DNA from: Bifidobacteriaceae bacterium UBA2724
GTDB taxonomy: Bacteria > Actinomycetota > Actinomycetes > Actinomycetales > Bifidobacteriaceae
Assembly: GCA_002353815.1 (NCBI GenBank)
Contig: DEKK01000009.1
Location: 35,059 to 86,807, forward strand
Direction of reading: 5' to 3'
Length of the DNA: 51,749 bases
Below the pieces are notes generated by a model. The model worked only from the letters and a program-made list of their open reading frames with translations, did not search any database and was not told the origin of the DNA. Within the stretch, counting starts at the first letter, position 1; each line of letters begins with the position of its first letter. A program made the position numbers and the translations under genes. This document shows, one piece after another, positions 8,689-17,695 of this stretch.

Positions 8689-10512
8689 TCAGGAATTCTG
8701 CGAAGGATTCTCCTGCGGTGTTTCCTGGACGGGCTGGTCCGGGGTGCCGTTTGGCTGCGTCGCGTCGGCCGGATTCGACTCGGCCGGATTCGGTGCAACT
8801 GGTGCAACCGGCTCAGAAGATTCGGGTGCCGAGGACGCTGTTATCGAGGATACTGTCGCCGAGGACATGGATGCATCGGGAGTCACAGGCGCGGCAGATG
8901 CGCTCGCTGTGGTCGGCGTATATCCGGCGGTCGGCGCATATCCGCCCATAGGTGCAGGGGAATTGCCGGCAGACGGATATCCATAGGAGGATGCTGCCGG
9001 CGTCTGAGGCGTCTGCTGCGGCGCACCATATGACGGCGGGGCTGCGAAGGGCTGCTGCGTTCCGTAGGGTTGCGCGCCGTACGATCCTGCGCCGTAGGGG
9101 GCGGTGTATCCATATGGCTGCTGCATGGCAGACTGTGGTGCGTTCGCTTGTTGTGCATACGGCTGCATGGGGTAGGGCTGGTGGCCATACGGTTGCGACC
9201 ATGGGTTTCCATACGGCGGCTGCATGGCGTACGGCTGCGGGCTGGGGGGCTGCGGATTGTATGTCTGCGGATCGTATGCCTGCGGATACGGCGATGGATA
9301 CGGCTGCATTCCGTATGGCTGCTCGGCATTCGCATACGGCATCGTGCCGTTCGCGCCGGCCGCACCGTTCATGCCCATCGCGCCGTTCGCTCCTGCCAGG
9401 GGGTTCACGTACGGATTCGCATAGGGCTGCATCGAAGGCGTCGCCATGGCGTTCATGGCGGGGATCCCCGCGCCCATCAGCGTCGCCGGGACGCGGTTGG
9501 GCTTGCGACTCATGGTGTAACGCAGCAGGTCGCTGACCTGCATCTGTGGCTCGGGCACGCGGAACGGCAGCTGGTTGGCGCGCTTGAGGGCCTTCCACTT
9601 CTTGTGTTCCTCCCGGGCGGCGAGCTCTTCGGGGCGCTGTGCCTGCCAGGCTGCGATATACAGCACCAGGATGGCAGCGACGGAGATGACGAAAAGCGGT
9701 GCCGCGAACCACATGGGCGGATTCGTGAAATCGACGTTCAAGATCGCGAGCGGTATGAACAGGATGCTCGAGTTTGACACGGCGTGCATGACGATGCACG
9801 GCCACAGACGCCCTGTGAGCTCATACAGCATTCCTTGGAACATGGCGAACGCAACGATCGTGGGCGTCATGGTGATGACGGGGTGCACCGCCGCGAAGCA
9901 GGCGATCTCGACGATGTAGGCGAGGATCGTGCTCAGCTGGCGCACGTAGCCGTAGAAGATGCCGCGGAACAGCAGTTCCTCGGCGATGGGGGCGAACAGA
10001 ACCCCGAGGATGTAGAAGCCGATGGTGTCTTCGGCCGACATCTTGTTTTGGTAGTTGTCGCCTGCGTTCACCATGTTGCTCAGGCTGATGTAAAACAGTT
10101 CGGTGCCGTAGTACTGGACGATTCCCAGGATGACGAGGGCCAGCACCAGTTTGCCACTGACGGCGCGTTTGCGCGGGGCGCTGACGGGGCGCGACGCCAG
10201 GAAGAAATACGCCGTGCAGATGATGAACAGCGTGTCGACGAGCATGGCCAGCTGTGCGTCGGAGGAGAGGCCCAGGGCTGACGCGAAGGCGGAGGCGGGC
10301 AATTCGATGAGGATGTACGCCGCCACGAAGCACAGCGGGATCCCGATGGCCCAGCCCCATCCGTGTTCGGCGCGGCGCGCGATGGTACTGGCGTCGGTCG
10401 TTGGCAAGAGCGACGGGAAATGGCTGAGGAGTTTGTTGTTCTTCCCCGTTTCAGGCCGTGCTACAGCCTTGGCTGGCTGTACGGATGGTGTGGTGTTCGG
10501 GTTTGCGTCCAT
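8689..10512 (-). CDS. CPBP-family intramembrane metalloprotease with long P/Q/Y-rich tail
   Basis: The protein is 607 aa from ATG 10512; an earlier in-frame start at 10554 would add 14 residues unlike the family. About eight hydrophobic segments span residues 50-290. The CPBP motifs are present: EELLFR (Glu178, Glu179, Arg183), His210 in CFAAVHP, and His243 with Asn247 in HAVSN. After residue ~330 comes a ~270-residue disordered tail with many PQPY, MQPY and GAQPYG units, ending Thr/Ser/Ala/Pro-rich. It is paralogous to the protease at 6417-7799 (shared VSAPRKR loop and APIAEELLFRG core) but much longer because of its tail. The substrate is unknown. The tail codons are strongly repetitive, so length polymorphism between strains is plausible. 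Confidence 0.88.
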   Translation of the reverse strand: MDANPNTTPSVQPAKAVARPETGKNNKLLSHFPSLLPTTDASTIARRAEHGWGWAIGIPLCFVAAYILIELPASAFASALGLSSDAQLAMLVDTLFIICTAYFFLASRPVSAPRKRAVSGKLVLALVILGIVQYYGTELFYISLSNMVNAGDNYQNKMSAEDTIGFYILGVLFAPIAEELLFRGIFYGYVRQLSTILAYIVEIACFAAVHPVITMTPTIVAFAMFQGMLYELTGRLWPCIVMHAVSNSSILFIPLAILNVDFTNPPMWFAAPLFVISVAAILVLYIAAWQAQRPEELAAREEHKKWKALKRANQLPFRVPEPQMQVSDLLRYTMSRKPNRVPATLMGAGIPAMNAMATPSMQPYANPYVNPLAGANGAMGMNGAAGANGTMPYANAEQPYGMQPYPSPYPQAYDPQTYNPQPPSPQPYAMQPPYGNPWSQPYGHQPYPMQPYAQQANAPQSAMQQPYGYTAPYGAGSYGAQPYGTQQPFAAPPSYGAPQQTPQTPAASSYGYPSAGNSPAPMGGYAPTAGYTPTTASASAAPVTPDASMSSATVSSITASSAPESSEPVAPVAPNPAESNPADATQPNGTPDQPVQETPQENPSQNS

Positions 10513-10708
10513 AAAGTGTTCTCGTTTTCTGCCTGCTTGGCATGCGTATTTCATAGGATATCAGGCACGGGCATGGCAGAGCGGTGAAGCGGGCTGGGAG
10601 AACTCTGGGAATCCAGCGCCGCGGGACGCCACCGGACGCGTCGCGGGATTTGGCGCTACTGGGCACCAGCCAATACCGGACATCCCACGAAACCTAGCGT
10701 CGCGGGAC

Positions 10709-12163
10709 TTAGCGGCGCGCGCTATGGACGCGCGCAATCGCCACGATTGTCATGCACAGCGTGATGGCGGACGAAATGCCCAGCACGATTTTCACACCGA
10801 GGAGCGTGCCCAGCGTCGCCGCCGAAGCGGCGTCCATGGTGGCGCCCAGGATGGCGGTGCGCCGGCGGGCGATCATCTCCATGGTGACCACGAGCACGGG
10901 GGAGCCGATGGCGCCAGCGATCTGGCGCGAGGTGTTCGTGACTGCCGAACCCGCCGAGACCTGGCTGGGCTTCAGGCTGTTGAGCGACCATGTGGTGGCG
11001 GGCATGAGCGTGAATCCCATGCCGAGCTGCCGCATGAACTGATAGATGGAAACGAGCCAGATCCATGAACTCATGGTGAGCGTCGCCATGCCGAAGGTAC
11101 CCAGCGTGAGCAGGATGCTGCCGGTGATGACCACCGGGCGCGCGCCGTAGCGGTCGAGAAGGCGTCCGCCGAGGAACTGCGCGATGCACATGCCGATGGC
11201 GCCGGGCAGCCAGATGATGCCGTTCATCGTGGCCGAATACCCGCGCAGATCCTGGATGTAGATCGGCATGATGACGATGATTGAGCTGAAGGCGAAGAAC
11301 GCCAGGGACGCGATGACGGTGCCGGTGCGGAAGTTGCGGTTGCGCAGCACGCTCAGATTGAGCAGCGGGGCGTCCAGGTGCAGCTGGCGGTGGGTGAACC
11401 AGGCGATGCCCGCGAGACCGATTGCCATGGGGACCCAGCAGATGGGGGAGTCGATGGGGTGGCCTTCGATATTCGTGAAGCCGAACAGCAATCCGCCGAA
11501 TCCGATGATCGACAGGCATGCGGAGAACAAATCGGCATGCTGAGAGGGGTCGGCGTCGTTGAAATTGCGCAGGAACAGGGATGCCGCGGCGAGGCAGATC
11601 GCGCCGAGCGCGCCCAGCGACAGGAACACCGACCGCCATCCGAAGCTGTCGGCCTGCCAGCCGCCGAGCACGGGTCCGAGCGCCGGGGCGACGCTCATGG
11701 CCATGCCCAGCGTGCCCATGGCCATGCCACGCCGTTGCAACGGGAAGATTTGGAAGATGATGATCTGCAGTACCGGCCACATGACGCCGGTTCCGATCGC
11801 TTCGAGCGTGCGCCCGAGCAGCACCAGCGGGAACGTGGGCGACAGCCATGCGATGAACGAGCCGACGGTGAAGATGGCCATCGAGCTGATGACGATCTGC
11901 CGGGTGCTGAAACGCGTGGTGAGGAAGGCCGTGAGCGGCACCATCACGCCCATGATGAGCTGGAACATCGAGGTGAGCCATTGGCCTTGCGTCGTGGCGA
12001 TGCCGAAATGCGCGACGATCTGAGGAAGCGCGCTGGACAGCTGAAGCTGGGTAAAGTTGCCCATGAACGTGATTGCCGTGAGCACGGCGAGCGAAACGAG
12101 CGCCGGCCGGGTGAGATGTCCGTTCTGATATGCCTCGTCTTTCGTCAGTCTTTTGCGTTCCAT
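10709..12163 (-). CDS. MFS drug efflux transporter, DHA2 (EmrB/QacA) type
   Basis: The protein is 484 aa and nearly all hydrophobic, with spacing consistent with 14 transmembrane helices. DHA2 hallmarks are the WLTSMFQL segment in helix 2, the LGRTLEAIGTG motif-B-like helix 4 and the motif-C-like APALGPVLGGW in helix 5. It should export cationic or lipophilic drugs by proton antiport; no substrate can be read from sequence. ATG 12163 follows AAGGATGTAG. It is divergent from the SenX3-type kinase gene, with about 420 bases between the starts. No TetR or MarR regulator is adjacent, which is unusual for an inducible pump. Confidence 0.9.
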   Translation of the reverse strand: MERKRLTKDEAYQNGHLTRPALVSLAVLTAITFMGNFTQLQLSSALPQIVAHFGIATTQGQWLTSMFQLIMGVMVPLTAFLTTRFSTRQIVISSMAIFTVGSFIAWLSPTFPLVLLGRTLEAIGTGVMWPVLQIIIFQIFPLQRRGMAMGTLGMAMSVAPALGPVLGGWQADSFGWRSVFLSLGALGAICLAAASLFLRNFNDADPSQHADLFSACLSIIGFGGLLFGFTNIEGHPIDSPICWVPMAIGLAGIAWFTHRQLHLDAPLLNLSVLRNRNFRTGTVIASLAFFAFSSIIVIMPIYIQDLRGYSATMNGIIWLPGAIGMCIAQFLGGRLLDRYGARPVVITGSILLTLGTFGMATLTMSSWIWLVSIYQFMRQLGMGFTLMPATTWSLNSLKPSQVSAGSAVTNTSRQIAGAIGSPVLVVTMEMIARRRTAILGATMDAASAATLGTLLGVKIVLGISSAITLCMTIVAIARVHSARR

Positions 12164-12582
12164 CTACATCCTTGATATCAAAGTCCTGGTGGCTGCTGCG
12201 GCAGGTCTTGGTGTTTCCTGCGGTGGTGCGATTGTCTGCGTGGGCGGTGGCGTCAGTGCCGTGTGGATTGCGATAGGTCTGGGCGCGCGTACCATGTGCG
12301 GGCGGGTGCGTCAGAAGGGGCACTACGGATAGTGTTCGCACCATTAAACTCATACATAGGCTACTCTCATGGCTCGACGCAAAAAATGAACGCTTGGCAA
12401 ATTCTTGCTTGACGGACGGGGTATTGGATGGATGGAATCTTGCCGACGGCTAGACTGGACTTGATTTTGCGCATGCGGCATTGGGCAACCTGCGGCGCCA
12501 CCAATGTCTGACGGAACATGGCATGGCGGAAACACAGTGGTGCGCCGCGTCGGAAAGCTGTCTGGAAGCGAGACCGAGGAGC
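12164..12582. other. Divergent intergenic region between efflux pump and sensor kinase genes
   Basis: These 419 bases separate the two divergent starts. No convincing coding frame is seen beyond a short in-frame upstream extension of the kinase. They must hold promoters for both directions; no strong -35/-10 pair or operator could be assigned by eye. Confidence 0.5.
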
Positions 12583-13938
12583 ATGGGTTTTCATACAGGC
12601 ATCATCGTGCTGATTGCGATCGCCGCGGTTGTGATAACGGGGATCGCCTGCTATCGCCTGGGGTTGCGCGATGGCGAGGACGACGATCCGCGGGATTTCG
12701 TCAGCGGCTTCTTGGATTCCCTGAAATACCCCGAGTCCGAATCCAGTGTCGTGGTCGATTCGTTCCTCAAATCTCTCCCCATGCCGGTCGCGGTGAGTGA
12801 CCAATGCGGTCAGACTCTCTTCGTCAGCCGTCAGTTCGGCGACGGCGTGCTGGAGGACGGGCGCTTCACGAACACAGACATCCTCGATCTGCTGCGTGTC
12901 GTGGCCGATATCGGCTCCCGCAGGACGCGCCGTCTGTCCACCGACGGCGGCGAGACGTGGTACAGCATCACCGTGGCGCCGTTCGGCAACGACCTGTACA
13001 GCGTCACCAGCACCGACGTCACCGAGCAGGTCAACTTCGAACGCGTGCGGCGCGATTTCGTCACCAACGTGTCGCATGAGCTCAAGACGCCCACGGGCGC
13101 GATCTCCCTCCTTGCCGAAACCATCACCGATTGCGCGGACGACCCCGATTCCGTGCGGCATTTCTCGAAGCGCATCAGCAAGGAATGTGACCGCCTTTCG
13201 GACCTCATCTCGAAGCTCATCCAGCTGCAGAAGGCGCAGAGCGTGGTGCCGGATTCATCCATCGAGCCCATCTGCGTGGCACCCGTGATCGCCATGGCGA
13301 TCAACGACGTCGACGTGCAGGCCAAGGCCAGGCACATCAGCATCGAGAGCAAGCTCGACCCCAAGGCGACGGCGTACATCTCCGCCGATTCGCTGCGCAC
13401 GGTCGTCAAGAACCTCGTCGAGAACGCCGTGCGGTATTCCGACGACGGAAGCCATGTGAGCGTCACGGCGGACACGAACGACGAGGGCGGCGCCCGCATC
13501 CGCGTCCTTGACAACGGCATCGGCATCTCCGCCTCTGAGCAAAAGCGCATCTTCGAACGTTTCTATCGTGTCGACCGTGGGCGCTCGCGGTATGCAGGCG
13601 GCACCGGCGTGGGGCTCGCCATCGTGCAGAACACCGTGCACGACGCGGGCGGCACCGTGGACGTGTGGTCGCGCGTGGGAGACGGGACGACTTTCACCGT
13701 GCAGTTCCCCGCGGTCGACGCGGCGCGGCACGGCGGTCCGGACGGCGATGGGAAACCCGACGCGGCGGATGCGACGAGCATGACGGACGAAACCGCGGAC
13801 ACCGCCGACGACAACATGGCCGACGGCAAACCGCAGGACGAAGCGCGGCATGCGCATCCGCTCGGCGGTGGTCCTGAAGAGCGGACGCCCCGCGATGCAC
13901 GTACCATCGGACAGATAGATGACAGGGTGAAGGAATAA
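12583..13938 (+). CDS. senX3: SenX3-type phosphate sensor histidine kinase
   Basis: The protein is 451 aa. One N-terminal membrane helix (residues 4-24) is followed by a PAS-like region (about 60-150). The HisKA helix holds NVSHELKTPTGA with His165. The ATPase domain has NLVENAVRYS, VLDNGIGI and the G2 box GGTGVGLAIV, and an acidic tail follows residue ~380. This is the arrangement of mycobacterial SenX3, which senses phosphate status with the Pst system. ATG 12583 is chosen because the membrane helix starts right there, though GAGGAG lies closer than usual; an open frame extends upstream to 12481. Three bases separate its stop from regX3, so the pair should be co-transcribed. The long Asp-rich C-terminal tail is not part of the catalytic core. 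Confidence 0.88.
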   Translation: MGFHTGIIVLIAIAAVVITGIACYRLGLRDGEDDDPRDFVSGFLDSLKYPESESSVVVDSFLKSLPMPVAVSDQCGQTLFVSRQFGDGVLEDGRFTNTDILDLLRVVADIGSRRTRRLSTDGGETWYSITVAPFGNDLYSVTSTDVTEQVNFERVRRDFVTNVSHELKTPTGAISLLAETITDCADDPDSVRHFSKRISKECDRLSDLISKLIQLQKAQSVVPDSSIEPICVAPVIAMAINDVDVQAKARHISIESKLDPKATAYISADSLRTVVKNLVENAVRYSDDGSHVSVTADTNDEGGARIRVLDNGIGISASEQKRIFERFYRVDRGRSRYAGGTGVGLAIVQNTVHDAGGTVDVWSRVGDGTTFTVQFPAVDAARHGGPDGDGKPDAADATSMTDETADTADDNMADGKPQDEARHAHPLGGGPEERTPRDARTIGQIDDRVKE

Positions 13939-13941
13939 GGA

Positions 13942-14646
13942 ATGACGAGGATTCTTATCATCGAAGACGAGGCATCGTACCGCGAGACGCTTGCGTTTCG
14001 CTTCACGAAGGACGGCTACGATGTGCAGGCCGCCGAGACGGGTGAGGAGGGTCTTGAGATCTTCCGGCGCGGAGGCGTGGATCTGGTCCTTCTCGACCTG
14101 ATGCTTCCCGGCATGGATGGCACCGAGGTGTGCCGCAAGATCCGTGAGAAGTCCGCCGTGCCCATCATCATGCTCACCGCCAAGAGCACGGAGATCGACA
14201 AGGTCGTGGGTCTGGAGATCGGCGCCGACGATTATGTGACGAAGCCGTATTCCTACCGTGAGCTGCTGGCGCGAGTCCGCGCCGTGCTGCGTCGCCGCGA
14301 CGTCGATTCGGCGCAGATCCCGATCAAGGACGAGGAACCGCTGGTCTGTGGCCCGATCGAGATGAACGTGGCGGAGCACCAGGTGTTCGTGCACGGCAAT
14401 CCGGTGTTCTTTCCCCTCAAGGAATTCGAAGTGCTGGAATGCCTGCTGCGCAACCAGGGCAACGTGGTGACGCGCCATCAGCTCATCGACCGCGTGTGGG
14501 GCGCGGACTACGTGGGCGACACCAAGACTCTGGACGTGCACATCAAGCGCGTGCGTTCCAAGGTCGAGGACAACCCGTCCCATCCGCAGTACGTGACCAC
14601 CGTGCGAGGCCTGGGGTACAAGATCGACGATCCGAACGCCGACTGA
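13942..14646 (+). CDS. regX3: RegX3-type OmpR-family response regulator
   Basis: The protein is 234 aa. The receiver domain has the acidic IIEDE pocket, phospho-acceptor Asp52 in LVLLDLMLPGMDG, Thr79 and Lys101. The C-terminal winged helix includes FPLKEFEVLECLLRNQG and the recognition helix region DTKTLDVHIKRVRSKVE, ending in the wing VRGLGYKI. It is expected to be phosphorylated by the adjacent SenX3-like kinase and to activate pst under phosphate limitation, as in mycobacteria. The pst operon begins 500 bases downstream on the same strand, behind a terminator and a candidate PHO-box-like repeat. The start follows AAGGA closely. Confidence 0.93.
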   Translation: MTRILIIEDEASYRETLAFRFTKDGYDVQAAETGEEGLEIFRRGGVDLVLLDLMLPGMDGTEVCRKIREKSAVPIIMLTAKSTEIDKVVGLEIGADDYVTKPYSYRELLARVRAVLRRRDVDSAQIPIKDEEPLVCGPIEMNVAEHQVFVHGNPVFFPLKEFEVLECLLRNQGNVVTRHQLIDRVWGADYVGDTKTLDVHIKRVRSKVEDNPSHPQYVTTVRGLGYKIDDPNAD

Positions 14647-14666
14647 TTCGCACGGGGCAATGCCCG

Positions 14667-14706
14667 GGGCGACCGATGCGCACACCGCCGTCGCATCGGG
14701 TCGCCC
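14667..14706 (+). terminator. Terminator hairpin after senX3-regX3
   Basis: Near-perfect inverted arms at 14667-14680 and 14692-14706 (one bulged base) enclose an 11-base loop about 20 bases after the regX3 stop. No T tract follows. Confidence 0.5.
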
Positions 14707-14964
14707 GTTGGCTCGCGGGGAAGCTCGTACGTCCCGCCGGCCGCTGCATCCGGCAATTGCCAACGGGCGGCGTCGTCGGCCGGCCGTTCGATGGAGTGAC
14801 GGCGTGGGGTCGCTTGCACTTCTCCAACCCGTGAAACGCCTGTTTCATGTATGCAGACCCTACGAATTTGTGGTCGCACTGTAGTGTCTGAAACGTTGCA
14901 AATACAAAGGTTGTGCGCCCTTGTGGGGGATGTTCGCGCGCATGGTGGGCGCGTCGGCGCGCTT

Positions 14965-14986
14965 ATTCACTTCATGTTCATTTATT
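14965..14986 (+). promoter_or_regulatory. Candidate PHO-box-like direct repeat upstream of pstS
   Basis: Two adjacent 11-base units, ATTCACTTCAT and GTTCATTTATT, lie 160 bases before the pstS start. They stand out in an otherwise GC-rich region. Streptomyces PHO boxes are 11-base direct repeats opening with GTTCA. RegX3 or another PhoP-like protein binding here is inference from position and spacing. Confidence 0.35.
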
Positions 14987-15145
14987 TCAGCTCAAGGGGG
15001 TTCGCCAACGAATATCCTGAAAACTGTTCAGACCCGAGGGGCCGATTGTGCGAACGATTGTGGTGATACGCGGGCTGAATGTGCATTGAGGCGCGGTTCC
15101 TTCTGCGTCTTGTGATGTATTGGAATGAGATAAGAAGAGCAAAAT

Positions 15146-16282
15146 ATGCGAAAGAATGCAATTGTGCGCGCGGCTGCTGTCATTTCCAGCCTTGCGCTCC
15201 TGACGTCTGTTGCTGCCTGCGGCGATAATCCCGCCACCACAAGCGATACCGGCAGCGCTTCCGCTTCCGAAACGGTCACGGTCGAGGGCACCTTCCAGGG
15301 CGCTGGCGCTTCCAGCCAGTCCTCCGCCGTCGAGGCCTGGATCGATGGCTTCACCAGCGATCAGCCTGGCGCGACCATCAACTATGATGCCACCGGTTCC
15401 GGTGCTGGCGTCAAGAGCTTCCTGGGCGGCAACGTTGTGTGGGCCGGCTCCGATGCGGCTCTTTCCAACGACGAGGTCGAGCAGTCCAAGTCCCGTTGCG
15501 CCAATGGCACCACCGCCTTCGACGTGCCGGTGTACATCTCACCGATCGCCATCGTCTACAACCTGTCTGACGCTGGCCTCAACGGCGCCGACAAGCACCT
15601 GCAGCTGAGCGCCGACACCATCGCCAAGATTTTCGACGGTAAGATCACCAAGTGGAACGATGACGCCATCAAGGCTGAGAACCCCGACGTCGACCTCCCT
15701 GACCTGGCCATCACCCCTGTCTACCGCTCCGATAAGTCCGGCACCACCAAGAACTTCCAGAACTACCTGTCCCAGGCCGCTCCTGATTCCTGGACCTACG
15801 ACCCCGGTGAGAACTGGCCTGGCAAGGCCGGTCAGGGCGCAGCCAAGACCTCTGGTGTCATCTCCGCTGTGAGCCAGGCCCAAGGCACCATCGGCTACGC
15901 CGATGCTTCCCAGGCCGGTGGCCTCGGCACCGTCGCCGTCAAGGTCGGCGACTCCTACGTGCCGTACTCCGCCGATGCCGCCGCCAAGGTCGTGGACGCC
16001 TCCCCGATGGATGACTCCGCCACCGGCGACAACCGCGTCGTCATCAAGATCGACCATGCGACCACCACCGATGGCGCATACCCGGTCGTGCTCGTGAGCT
16101 ACGCAGTGGCCTGCCCGGCATACGACGACACGAACGACGCCACCTTCGTCAGGCAGTGGCTCACCTACATCGTGAGCGCCGACGGCCAGCAGGCAGCTGC
16201 TGACGCAGCTGGCTCCGCCCCGATGTCCGACACCCTGCGCGAGAAGGTCATGACCTCCATCAACGCAATCCAGACCGCCTGA
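15146..16282 (+). CDS. pstS: Phosphate ABC transporter substrate-binding lipoprotein PstS
   Basis: The protein is 378 aa. A lipoprotein signal peptide ends in the lipobox VAAC with the lipidated Cys25, after a basic MRKNAIVR start. The mature part is a PBP-like phosphate binder: FQGAGASSQSSAVEAWI near the N-terminus and ATGSGAGVKSFLGG, which resemble the phosphate-binding loops of PstS. A later VYRSDKSGTTKNF segment is also characteristic. It captures phosphate outside the membrane for PstC/PstA. AAGAAGAG precedes ATG 15146. Codon use is very regular (strong GCC/ACC bias), suggesting high expression. It is separated from pstC by an unusually long structured spacer. Confidence 0.96.
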   Translation: MRKNAIVRAAAVISSLALLTSVAACGDNPATTSDTGSASASETVTVEGTFQGAGASSQSSAVEAWIDGFTSDQPGATINYDATGSGAGVKSFLGGNVVWAGSDAALSNDEVEQSKSRCANGTTAFDVPVYISPIAIVYNLSDAGLNGADKHLQLSADTIAKIFDGKITKWNDDAIKAENPDVDLPDLAITPVYRSDKSGTTKNFQNYLSQAAPDSWTYDPGENWPGKAGQGAAKTSGVISAVSQAQGTIGYADASQAGGLGTVAVKVGDSYVPYSADAAAKVVDASPMDDSATGDNRVVIKIDHATTTDGAYPVVLVSYAVACPAYDDTNDATFVRQWLTYIVSADGQQAAADAAGSAPMSDTLREKVMTSINAIQTA

Positions 16283-16712
16283 TTCCTCGCGAATCAGCCT
16301 GGGCTGACACCATATAACTGAATATCACGTCGTACAAAGGCATACGGCCGGGCAGAAGATGCGACCGGAATCGGTCGGTACTGCTGAAAGCCCGTGCCGG
16401 GAATGCCTCGGGTGCGTCGCCTGTGGCGGCGCACCTCTTCCCATGCCACCGCACGTTTGCCCCTTCCAATACAATGCCCGCAGGAAGAATGCAGCGCGGA
16501 AACAGCATGACGGGCATCGCGCGTACCAGTGCGCAGCGCATGACACGGCTCGACGGTAAGGCACCGGGCACATGACGTTTTCGAACCCTGCTGTGCGCTT
16601 CGCTGGATTCCGTGCAGCAGGTCTCCTTTTCTGAAGAATCCAGTCCCTGTTTTCGAAAAGTAAAGAAACGTCACTGAATACCATCACCGATTAATTATCT
16701 AAGGAGAAAGCG
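16283..16712 (+). other. Structured noncoding spacer between pstS and pstC
   Basis: These 430 bases contain no supported gene. They hold a small hairpin at 16280-16298 right after the pstS stop, a 6-bp stem at 16362-16377, a stronger hairpin at 16411-16435 and an imperfect repeat at 16587-16621. An AT-rich leader precedes the pstC ribosome-binding site (AGGAGAAAG). Partial termination that makes PstS more abundant than the permease would fit, or a second promoter near 16690. Confidence 0.5.
16411..16440 (+). terminator. Possible attenuator hairpin in the pstS-pstC spacer
   Basis: The 10-bp stem has arms 16411-16420 and 16426-16435 with one G-U pair and a 5-base loop, followed by TCTTCCC. Its place within an operon suggests partial termination rather than a full stop. 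Confidence 0.4.
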
Positions 16713-17693
16713 GTGTCAAGTAATACCGCCAAGGCCGCTTCGAAGCGCAAGAAGCACAGTCACGGCGATCACGGTGCCGACAAGGCCTTCCGAATCGTCG
16801 CAACCGGCGCTGGTGTGCTTATCCTAGCGGTTCTGGCTGCTGTAGCAGTCTTCCTCCTTGTCATGGCCATGCCTGTCTTTTCGGGCGACCAAAGCAAGGT
16901 CGAGGAAACAATTGACTCATTCACCAACGGCTCGGCCCACAACATCTGGCAGTATGTTGCGCCGCTCGTTTTCGGCACGGTGCTGGCCGCGGCTCTCGCG
17001 CTTCTGCTGGCGTTCTTCATCGCCATCGGCATCGCACTGTTCATCTCGCAGTACGCTCCCAAGAAACTCGCGACAGCTCTGAACTATGTGATTGACCTTC
17101 TCGCCGCCATTCCTTCGGTTGTCTACGGTCTATGGGGCGGCTTGGTGCTGGTGCCGCACATCTACGGCTTCTGGCAGTGGGTCAACCGGTACTTCGGCTG
17201 GATCCCCCTCTTCGGCAGCGATTCCCAGGGCAACATCGCCAATCCTCCGCGCACTATCGCGACCGTGTCGCTGGTCCTGGCCGTCATGATCCTTCCGATC
17301 ATCACCTCCATGAGCCGCGACGTGTTCGTGCGCGCGCCGCGCCTCCAGCAGGAAGCGGCCCTCGCCCTTGGCGCGACCAAATGGGAAATGATCAAGCTCG
17401 CGGTGCTTCCCTTCGGACGCTCCGGCGTCGTGTCGGCGTCGATGCTCGGCCTCGGCCGCGCATTGGGCGAGACGATGGCCGTCATGATGATTCTTTCTCC
17501 GTCGCCGACCTTCTCGTGGCACCTGCTTCTCGCAAGCCAGCAGCAGACCATCGCCGCGAACATCGCCGCGCAGTTCGCTGAGTCGAATTCGCTGGGCGTG
17601 TCCGTGCTCATTGCATCCGGTCTTGTGCTGTTCATCATCACGTTCATCGTGAACTTTGTCGCGCGCAAGCTCACCGACAAGGAGGTGAAGTGA
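16713..17693 (+). CDS. pstC: Phosphate ABC transporter permease PstC
   Basis: The protein is 326 aa. A basic, His-rich N-terminus (KRKKHSHGDHG) precedes six membrane helices. The family's characteristic IPSVVYGLWG segment is present. The permease-ATPase contact region has QQEAALALGATKWEMI, with the EAA signature. It forms the membrane channel with PstA. The GTG start follows AGGAGAAAGCG. The stop lies just before pstA, so the two are translationally coupled. Confidence 0.96.
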   Translation: MSSNTAKAASKRKKHSHGDHGADKAFRIVATGAGVLILAVLAAVAVFLLVMAMPVFSGDQSKVEETIDSFTNGSAHNIWQYVAPLVFGTVLAAALALLLAFFIAIGIALFISQYAPKKLATALNYVIDLLAAIPSVVYGLWGGLVLVPHIYGFWQWVNRYFGWIPLFGSDSQGNIANPPRTIATVSLVLAVMILPIITSMSRDVFVRAPRLQQEAALALGATKWEMIKLAVLPFGRSGVVSASMLGLGRALGETMAVMMILSPSPTFSWHLLLASQQQTIAANIAAQFAESNSLGVSVLIASGLVLFIITFIVNFVARKLTDKEVK

Positions 17694-17695
17694 TC

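Larger units (their letters stand above)
14647..15145. other. Intergenic region between regX3 and pstS
   Basis: These 499 bases carry the regX3 terminator hairpin near the start and an AT-rich stretch with direct repeats near 14965, then the pstS leader. Short frames here have no recognisable product. The pstS promoter should lie between about 14900 and 15130. Confidence 0.6.

Noticed and set aside
13255..14763. Antisense frame over senX3/regX3
   Set aside because: It is a shadow of two genes with complete catalytic motifs; its protein is His/Arg/Val-rich without family resemblance.
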